A stretch of DNA of 30,763 bases from JAAZPT01 sp034180455 (GTDB taxonomy: Bacteria > Bacillota > Clostridia > Christensenellales > Aristaeellaceae), in the NCBI GenBank assembly GCA_034180455.1, contig JAXFOG010000013.1, positions 1-30,763 on the forward strand, in the 5' to 3' direction. The notes beneath the pieces were generated by a model. The model had not been told where the DNA came from. It did no database searches and saw only the letters and a list, made by a program, of their open reading frames with translations. How positions within the stretch are numbered: position 1 is the first letter of the stretch; each line of letters starts with the position of its first letter. This document shows positions 25,321 to 30,763 of this stretch, piece by piece. A program made the translations under genes and the position numbers.

Positions 25321-26625
25321 ATGAAAAATATTTGGGAAGATGGACGCAATGTTCCTGTATTGGATGAGGTTGATGTTCTTGTATTAGGAGCAGGACCAGC
25401 GGGTGTTTCTGCTGCAATTTGTGCAGCACGCGAAGGAATGCGAACCATGCTTATTGAACAGAGCGGTGATGTAGGCGGTGTTGCTACCACTGGGCTTATG
25501 AGTCATTGGACAGGAAACACGAAAGGTGGCTTTTATGAGGAAATACTTCAAAAAACATCTGAACTAAATGATGAAAATTCCAGCATGAATGGATGTCCAA
25601 GACAAATAATAAACCCCGAATCGCTTAAAACACATTTATTAGAAATGCTTGTAGAAGCAGGGATTGTGCTAAGACTGTACAGCTTTGCATCTGTACCAAT
25701 TGTACACGACAATATTATTAAAGGCGTAATTTTGGAAAGTAAAGCAGGTAGGCAAGCAGCACTTGCTAAAATTGTAATAGATTCGACAGGTGATGGCGAT
25801 ATTGCCGCAAGAGCTGGTGTTCCGTATTTCAAAGGTCGTGAGGAAGATGGATTGATGCAGCCGGTAACAATAATGTTTAAAGTTGCTGGAGTTGATACAG
25901 ATCGTTCAGTTTTCCCTGGTAGCTTTGAAGAAAATCCATTGATACCCGCAGGACCAATACAAGATGTTGGAAAGGCAAATTTACCATTCCCTGCAGGACA
26001 TGTGTTGCTATACCGGACCAGTCTTCCAGGCATAGTTACCTGTAACATGACCAACTGTACTGATATTGATGGGACAAACCCAGCAGATTTGACTAAAGCT
26101 ACCCTTTTCTGTCGACGTCAAATGAATAAAATAATATCTTTTCTTCGTAAGTTTGTGCCTGGATTTGAGAATTGCTATTTAATTAGTAGCGCATCTATAA
26201 TCGGAGTTCGTGAAACACGCCATTTTTATGGTGAAGCTACAATAACAAAAGATGATATCTTTTCAGCGCGAGTTTTTGAAGACTGGGCAATTACAAAAGC
26301 TTATTTTAACTTTGATGTTCATAATTTAACTGGAAATGGATTAGATAAAACTGGGGTTCAGAAACATTTTTCACAAAAAAATGGCTATACAATTCCATAT
26401 GGTTGCTTAGTTCCTAAAAAAATAGATAATCTTTTACTCGCAGGACGAGATATATGTGGAACCCATATTGCTCATTCTAACTTTAGAGTTATGCCCATCT
26501 GTGCCAATATGGGACAGGCAGCAGGTGTTGCAGCAAGTTTGTGTGTGAAAATGAACGTACTGCCGCGTGAGTTAAATGTAAAACATTTACAAAAACGTTT
26601 AATTGATTTAGGTGTCACGCCATAA
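25321..26625 (+). CDS. FAD-dependent oxidoreductase (FAD_oxidored family), 434 residues
   Basis: A soluble flavoprotein of the PF12831 FAD_oxidored group. The Rossmann motif GAGPAG is at residues 23-28, followed by the ribose-binding acid in LIEQSGDVGG. Next come TTGLMSHWTGN, the second dinucleotide-binding signature IVIDSTGDGDIAARAGVPYF, and a C-terminal FAD segment (IDNLLLAGRDICGTHIAHSN, then MPICANMGQAAGVAASL). I placed the start at ATG 25321 because GGAGGT lies 10 bp upstream; an in-frame TTG at 25303 overlaps that site. It follows the permease by 18 bp. Related enzymes occur beside sugar importers, but the substrate for this group is not established. No signal peptide, so cytoplasmic. 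Confidence 0.92.
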   Translation: MKNIWEDGRNVPVLDEVDVLVLGAGPAGVSAAICAAREGMRTMLIEQSGDVGGVATTGLMSHWTGNTKGGFYEEILQKTSELNDENSSMNGCPRQIINPESLKTHLLEMLVEAGIVLRLYSFASVPIVHDNIIKGVILESKAGRQAALAKIVIDSTGDGDIAARAGVPYFKGREEDGLMQPVTIMFKVAGVDTDRSVFPGSFEENPLIPAGPIQDVGKANLPFPAGHVLLYRTSLPGIVTCNMTNCTDIDGTNPADLTKATLFCRRQMNKIISFLRKFVPGFENCYLISSASIIGVRETRHFYGEATITKDDIFSARVFEDWAITKAYFNFDVHNLTGNGLDKTGVQKHFSQKNGYTIPYGCLVPKKIDNLLLAGRDICGTHIAHSNFRVMPICANMGQAAGVAASLCVKMNVLPRELNVKHLQKRLIDLGVTP

Positions 26626-26640
26626 TAGGAGAATACAAAT

Positions 26641-28398
26641 ATGAACCAAACTTCATTTGATTTTGTTGTAATAGGTGGAGGTATGAGTGGATTGTGTGCC
26701 GCTATTTCAGCTGCAAGGAAAGGCATTAAAACAGCCTTGATTCATGCAAGACCAATGCTTGGTGGGAACGCTAGTAGTGAAATAAGAATGCACATTTGTG
26801 GTGCAGATTATCATATGTCACGTCCAAATGCACGTGAAACAGGCATTGTTGAGGAAATTCTGCTTGATCACAAAAAGTACAATCCAACTAACAATTACGC
26901 AATTTTTGATTCCGTTCTATGGGAAAAAGCAACTTTTTGTGATAACTTGACGTTATTCCTGAACACATGTGTTGATGAAGTAAAAGTAGAAAACGGACAA
27001 ATTGTAAGCGTTACGACTTATCAACAGACGACAGAAAAAAGAATAGTGTTTGAAGCACCGCTGTTTGCAGACGCAACTGGGGATGGAACTATTGGAGCAT
27101 GGGCAGGGGCTGATTATGTTGTTGGACGAGAAGGAAAAGAAACTTACGGAGAAACATACGCACCTGATAAAGCTGATCATTATACAATGGGAAGCTCTCT
27201 AATGTTTAAGGCGCGAGATGTAGGACAACCTGTTCCTTTTATTAAGCCAAAATGGGCAAACACATATACAGAACATGATCTAAGGAAAAGAATTCACGAA
27301 GATATTACATCAGGATATTGGTGGATTGAATTAGGTGGGGATAAATATAATACCATTGATGATGCTGAAATAATACGTGATGAATTACTAAAGGCGATTT
27401 ATGGTGTGTGGGATCACATAAAAAACGGTGGCGATCATAGAGCACAAAATATGGAACTAGAATGGGTAGGTATGTTACCTGGAAAACGTGAAAGCAGACG
27501 ATTGCTTGGTGACTATGTACTATGTGAACGAGACTGCGTAGAAGGAAAACGTTTTGAGGATGCAGTAGCTTATGGAGGATGGCCTATGGATATCCATACA
27601 GTAGAGGGCTTTCTTAATAACAGCGAGGATCCTACTCAATGGATTGAACTTGATGATGTGTATACCATTCCATACAGATGCTATTATTCACATAACATCT
27701 CAAACTTATTTATTTGTGGACGAATAATTAGTGCATCCCATATGGCATTTGCTTCTGCACGAGTTATGGCAACATGCGCAATAGGAGGACAAGCAGTAGG
27801 GACTGCAGCCGCAATAGCTGTTAAAAAACATGTTTTTCCACGAGATGTTGGATTGCATATGTTTGAATTGCAACAATCCCTTTTAAAAGATGATTGCTAT
27901 ATTCCTGGAGTTATTAACCTAGACCCAGCAGATCTTATTAGAACAGCACAAATAACAGCTACCATCTTTATTGAAGGATGTGGCCCTGAGAATATTAATA
28001 ATGGCATAGCTCGCACAGTTGGAAATGATATGAATTGCTGGGCAGCTTATCAAAAATATAACCCAATACTTACTTGTCAACTAAATCAGACTGAGAATAT
28101 CAGATCAATTAGTATAACGTTCGACAGCAATCTTTCTAGGGAAATTACAATTAGTATTAATAAGGATGTATTGAACAGACAAGTGATTGGAAGTCCACCA
28201 GAACTAGTTCGTAAGTGTCAAATTATATTAGAACAGAATGGGCAGCGTGTTACCAAAATAGAAATTGACAACAATTCTCAAAGACATTGTGTCATCAATC
28301 TTAAATCTCCTGTGTCCTGTGATACTATTCGACTAGAAGAAATGCAGACCTATGGATCACCAATTATTCGCATTTTTGAAATTCGTGCATACACTTAG
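26641..28398 (+). CDS. FAD-dependent oxidoreductase with extra C-terminal domain, 585 residues
   Basis: A second, divergent member of the FAD_oxidored group. The Rossmann motif GGGMSG is at residues 12-17; then HARPMLGGNASSEIRMHICG and DATGDGTIGAWAGADYVVGR. GMLPGKRESRRLLGDYVLCE follows, then IPYRCYYSHNISNLFICGRI, and finally the C-terminal FAD segment ASARVMATCAIGGQAVGTAA. The flavin part ends near residue 425. The last 140 residues or so (from about 440) look like a beta-rich domain with NCWAAYQKYNPILTCQL and DTIRLEEMQTYGSPIIRIFE. This resembles a discoidin-like carbohydrate-binding fold, but that is an inference from pattern only. Last gene of the operon, 15 bp after the first flavoprotein, with AGGAGA before the ATG. 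Confidence 0.9.
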   Translation: MNQTSFDFVVIGGGMSGLCAAISAARKGIKTALIHARPMLGGNASSEIRMHICGADYHMSRPNARETGIVEEILLDHKKYNPTNNYAIFDSVLWEKATFCDNLTLFLNTCVDEVKVENGQIVSVTTYQQTTEKRIVFEAPLFADATGDGTIGAWAGADYVVGREGKETYGETYAPDKADHYTMGSSLMFKARDVGQPVPFIKPKWANTYTEHDLRKRIHEDITSGYWWIELGGDKYNTIDDAEIIRDELLKAIYGVWDHIKNGGDHRAQNMELEWVGMLPGKRESRRLLGDYVLCERDCVEGKRFEDAVAYGGWPMDIHTVEGFLNNSEDPTQWIELDDVYTIPYRCYYSHNISNLFICGRIISASHMAFASARVMATCAIGGQAVGTAAAIAVKKHVFPRDVGLHMFELQQSLLKDDCYIPGVINLDPADLIRTAQITATIFIEGCGPENINNGIARTVGNDMNCWAAYQKYNPILTCQLNQTENIRSISITFDSNLSREITISINKDVLNRQVIGSPPELVRKCQIILEQNGQRVTKIEIDNNSQRHCVINLKSPVSCDTIRLEEMQTYGSPIIRIFEIRAYT

Positions 28399-28482
28399 GA
28401 ATAGTTTAATTAATCCTCTATGTTATTAAAAGTAAGATAGCTTTAATTTATAGCAATCAATATTCTAACTATGAAAATACAC

Positions 28483-28558
28483 AAAACAAACATTTAACCA
28501 TAAAGCAAACCTTTTCCCAAAAAGCAAACCTTTACTCAAAAAGCAAACCTTTACTTTA
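28483..28558. repeat. 19-bp tandem repeat, four units
   Basis: Three near-identical units of AAAGCAAACCTTTACTCAA begin at 28502, 28521 and 28540. A degenerate fourth unit (28483-28501) matches about 14 of 19 positions. The array lies 85 bp after the operon's last stop codon and ahead of the terminator. No spacers, so it is not CRISPR. Confidence 0.85.
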
Positions 28559-28594
28559 GCAGTCTCAAATTATTCTCATAAAGAACAAAATAAT

Positions 28595-28630
28595 CTCGCC
28601 CTATAGTAGTTTATAAGGCGAGCTTTTTAT
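28595..28630 (+). terminator. Terminator of the importer/flavoprotein operon
   Basis: CTCGCC (28595-28600) pairs with GGCGAG (28617-28622), followed by CTTTTTAT. The rest of the 28399-28671 spacer holds only the 19-bp repeat. Confidence 0.85.
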
Positions 28631-28671
28631 TTGCAAATATGCTATAAACCCCTAAAATTAAGGCTTTTTAA

Positions 28672-28714
28672 GTAAAATAAAAAGATGCCATATTGTATCC
28701 AAATATGACATCTT
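28672..28714 (-). terminator. Terminator of tRNA-Ser
   Basis: On the minus strand AAGATGTCATATT pairs with AATATGGCATCTT (one mismatch, 28682-28714) and is followed by TTTATTTT. It lies directly after the tRNA CCA end. Confidence 0.88.
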
Positions 28715-28717
28715 ATC

Positions 28718-28809
28718 TGGCGGAGAAAGAGAGATTCGAACTCTCGAGACTGTTTCCAGCCTACACGATTTCCAGTCGTGCGCCCTCGACCAGACTAGGC
28801 GATTTCTCC
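28718..28809 (-). tRNA. tRNA-Ser (anticodon GGA)
   Basis: Minus strand. Acceptor stem GGAGAAA/TTTCTCC, discriminator G, CCA encoded in the gene. The anticodon arm CACGA-CTGGAAA-TCGTG gives GGA, reading UCC and UCU. A long variable arm (GGCTGGAAACAGTCTC region), diagnostic of class II tRNAs, and the T arm with GTTCGAATC follow. It is downstream of the peptidase gene. Confidence 0.96.
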
Positions 28810-28812
28810 AGA

Positions 28813-28845
28813 ACAAAAGCTATTTTAACATCAAATAGCTTTTGT
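28813..28845 (-). terminator. Hairpin between the peptidase gene and tRNA-Ser
   Basis: ACAAAAGCTATTT (28813-28825) and AAATAGCTTTTGT (28833-28845) form a perfect 13-bp stem with a 7-nt loop, 9 bp after the peptidase stop codon. The T residues sit inside the stem, so it may act as a terminator or as a processing site for a joint transcript with the tRNA. Confidence 0.72.
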
Positions 28846-28854
28846 GTCAATAAT

Positions 28855-30285
28855 TTATTGCTCCTTAATAATATACTTATAATAATCTACTGCAGGTGGC
28901 AAGGCATGAATAAATACATTTTCGTTAAGGCCATGCATGCTTGATAGTTGCTGAGGATCATACATAATTGGAGCAAATCTTATACAAGCATCACTCACTT
29001 CATGGTAAAATCTAGCATCTGTTGCACCTGTCATTACATATGGAATACAAGCACTGCCATTAAATATGGTGTTTATGGCTTGCTCTGTAATTTTAAATTG
29101 ACGTGAATTAACATCAAGACTTGGGCTTGGATCACTTGCTAAATTTACTTCTACATCGATATTTGATTTTTTTGCTATATTTTTAAGAAGTTCGATGCTT
29201 GCATCTTTTTTCTGATGAGGAATAAATCGCATATTTGCAGTTATTGTTGCCTTGCTAGGTATTACATTGTGCATGTCTGAGCCTTGTGCCATTGTAAATG
29301 CAATTGTTGTTTTTAGCATAGCAGCTGCCTGTGGACTTATGGTTGGTAGCAATTTCTTTAGCAGTGGTTCAAATAGCCATAAATTGCCAAACACCAATTT
29401 CAAAGGAAATCCACAATAAGGGGCTAGTCTCCTGAACATTTCTCTAACTTCTTTGCTAAATTTTACATCAAAGGGATCGTTGTGTTCAATTTCATGAACA
29501 AAATCAGCAAGTCTTGCTATAGGAGTATTTCTAGGTGGAGCTGACGCATGCCCACCTTTACTATTTGCAGTAAAGCTAACGCTGGCATTACCTTTTTCGT
29601 AAACTCCAACCATTGCAAAATATCCCTTTACGCCAGGAATCGGATCAGCAGTAACTGCACCACCTTCATCACAAACCATAAACAAACGAACATTATGTTC
29701 TTTTAGATAATTTACTATTGTTGGCGCACCATTTCCACCTATTTCTTCAGTTCTGCTTGAGGCAATATAAACATCACAGTTTGGTTCGTAGCCTTCAGAA
29801 ATAAGTTCTTCGCAAGCCTGCATCAAAGCCATAAGGCTACACTTTGTGTCGCAAGATCCCCTCCCCCATACTCTGTTATCAATAATTTCACCACCAAAGG
29901 GATCGTGTTTCCAAGCGCCACTAACTTCTACAACATCTTGATGGGACATAAGCAATATAGGATTTTCTGAGCTTTTTCCACTCCACTTATATAGCAAGTT
30001 ACCATCTAGATCTATTTTCTGACAGTGCTTATGAATATTGGGAAATATTTCTTCAAAAACTTTATGCAATTTATCAAATTCGCTCAAATCAGTTTGCCCA
30101 ATATGAGATACTGTCTTGCACTGAATCATTTTTGAAAGCTTATTCGCATACTCGATTGCTCTCTCATCAACTTCTGGTGACTTATAGGTAGAAGTCTTAT
30201 TCGGAATCAACAAAGTGTGAATTACAGCAACACATAATAAAACAAAAATTATTCCGATAATTGACAATAAAAAATTTAAAATCAT
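28855..30285 (-). CDS. M20-family metallopeptidase with N-terminal membrane anchor
   Basis: A 476-residue member of the M20 family (carboxypeptidase S / PM20D1 / ArgE-DapE group), which hydrolyses peptide or N-acyl-amino-acid bonds with two zinc ions. It begins with a membrane segment (ILNFLLSIIGIIFVLLCVAV). The zinc and catalytic motifs are all present: MSHQDVVEV, GRGSCDTKCSLMAL, the catalytic Glu in SSRTEEIGG, VCDEGGAV, and a late TGATDARFYHEV with the second-zinc His. Length matches PM20D1-like proteins (about 480-500). AAGGAGG precedes the ATG inside the end of the upstream membrane gene, with a 3-bp gap, so the two are coupled. Precise substrate not visible. Confidence 0.92.
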   Translation of the reverse strand: MILNFLLSIIGIIFVLLCVAVIHTLLIPNKTSTYKSPEVDERAIEYANKLSKMIQCKTVSHIGQTDLSEFDKLHKVFEEIFPNIHKHCQKIDLDGNLLYKWSGKSSENPILLMSHQDVVEVSGAWKHDPFGGEIIDNRVWGRGSCDTKCSLMALMQACEELISEGYEPNCDVYIASSRTEEIGGNGAPTIVNYLKEHNVRLFMVCDEGGAVTADPIPGVKGYFAMVGVYEKGNASVSFTANSKGGHASAPPRNTPIARLADFVHEIEHNDPFDVKFSKEVREMFRRLAPYCGFPLKLVFGNLWLFEPLLKKLLPTISPQAAAMLKTTIAFTMAQGSDMHNVIPSKATITANMRFIPHQKKDASIELLKNIAKKSNIDVEVNLASDPSPSLDVNSRQFKITEQAINTIFNGSACIPYVMTGATDARFYHEVSDACIRFAPIMYDPQQLSSMHGLNENVFIHALPPAVDYYKYIIKEQ

Positions 30286-30288
30286 ATA

Positions 30289-30763
30289 TTAAGCCTCCTT
30301 TTTGAACATGATCCATGCAATAAGTATTGCTAAAGCACCACTTGGTATTATCATAAATGTAACTTGTTTAATTAGCGAAGGAATAAGTAAGAATAATGAA
30401 CACATAATTACTAATGGCAAGATAGATAACTTTAGGTTTTTGCTTATATATCTATATGCAATTGCGCCAAATAGAGCCGGAACAACATTATCAAAAGCTG
30501 GTGTAAGAACCGGATTACTTAAAAACCCCTGCAAAGGAATAAGAAGTGCTACACCTAATGCAAGAACAATAGTAGTAACGAGCGCAGAACTTGCTCTAGA
30601 CAATGTACTTATTATCTCATTTTCTGGGCTCCCTACCTCTGCACCACTAAGTTCTCTAGCATTAGCTACACATGGTATTTTTAAATTAATAAGATTACCA
30701 GTGGTAAATGCTAAGAATGAACCTCCAGCGCCTAGTATTGGTGTATACACCAAAAACTCCACT
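30289..30763 (-). CDS. Integral membrane protein, C-terminal part (runs off the window)
   Basis: The frame is open to the window edge, so the true start lies beyond 30763; the GTG near the edge is not a reliable start. The visible 157 residues contain about five hydrophobic helices, with loops such as PCVANARELSGAEVGSPENE and NPVLTPAFDNVVPALF. The end is MFKKEA. I recognise no family with confidence; a transporter-like protein of Clostridia that sits before M20 peptidases is a possibility. Operon with the peptidase (3-bp gap) suggests it acts with it, for instance moving its substrate or product. Confidence 0.7.
   Translation of the reverse strand, partial: VEFLVYTPILGAGGSFLAFTTGNLINLKIPCVANARELSGAEVGSPENEIISTLSRASSALVTTIVLALGVALLIPLQGFLSNPVLTPAFDNVVPALFGAIAYRYISKNLKLSILPLVIMCSLFLLIPSLIKQVTFMIIPSGALAILIAWIMFKKEA

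Noticed and set aside
25548..26054. A 168-codon minus-strand frame inside the first flavoprotein
   Set aside because: It is antisense to conserved FAD-binding sequence, with no start signals.
28483..28558. CRISPR array
   Set aside because: Units are 19 bp and directly adjacent with no spacers; no cas genes nearby.
30760..30762. GTG at the window edge as the start of the membrane protein
   Set aside because: The frame stays open to the edge and the sequence begins inside a hydrophobic segment, so the gene is cut by the window.

Overview
The window looks like chromosomal DNA of a low-GC Gram-positive anaerobe, most likely a clostridial Firmicute. The evidence is an AT-rich sequence with the standard code and strong AGGAGG ribosome binding sites. 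It also has an L7Ae-type protein gene at the head of the str operon, a sortase-anchored surface protein and a YesM/YesN two-component pair. Nothing seen here fixes the genus.

Region 1 (1-3798, minus strand) is the translation cluster: L7Ae-like protein, rpsL (S12), rpsG (S7), fusA (EF-G) and the first 39 codons of tuf. It has its own sigma-A type promoter at 3770-3798. S12 carries Arg at position 88, where most bacteria have Lys. Region 2 (3828-6020) holds a polytopic GT39/PMT-like membrane protein on the minus strand and, divergently, a small P-loop protein with its own promoter and terminator.

Region 3 (6095-9976, minus) is a tight four-gene secretion-related operon behind a perfect TTGACA-17-TATAAT promoter. 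In transcription order it encodes a NAGPA-type phosphodiester glycosidase, a secreted leucine-rich-repeat protein, a second NAGPA protein and a prolipoprotein diacylglyceryl transferase (Lgt) paralogue that lacks several catalytic residues. It is one of two candidates for an undescribed system.

Region 4 (about 10-18 kb) is accessory DNA. It contains an APQTG-anchored surface protein broken by a one-base frameshift, two unrecognised proteins (one secreted), a secreted SH3-domain protein, decayed coding fragments, and a dead IS30-family element (16998-18022) whose end lies 46 bp upstream of the SH3 gene.

Region 5 (18494-28630, plus) is a nutrient-acquisition locus: YesM-type sensor kinase (probably starting at an AUU codon), YesN-type AraC response regulator, CUT1 substrate-binding protein, two CUT1 permeases and two different FAD-dependent oxidoreductases. 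No transporter ATPase, glycoside hydrolase or sugar kinase is present. The inferred logic is that the kinase senses an extracellular compound, the regulator switches on the importer, and the flavoproteins oxidise the imported compound. This is the other candidate undescribed system; the substrate is unknown. The locus ends with a 19-bp tandem repeat and a terminator.

Region 6 (28672-30763, minus) has tRNA-Ser(GGA), an M20-family peptidase with a membrane anchor, and a partial integral membrane protein upstream in the same operon.
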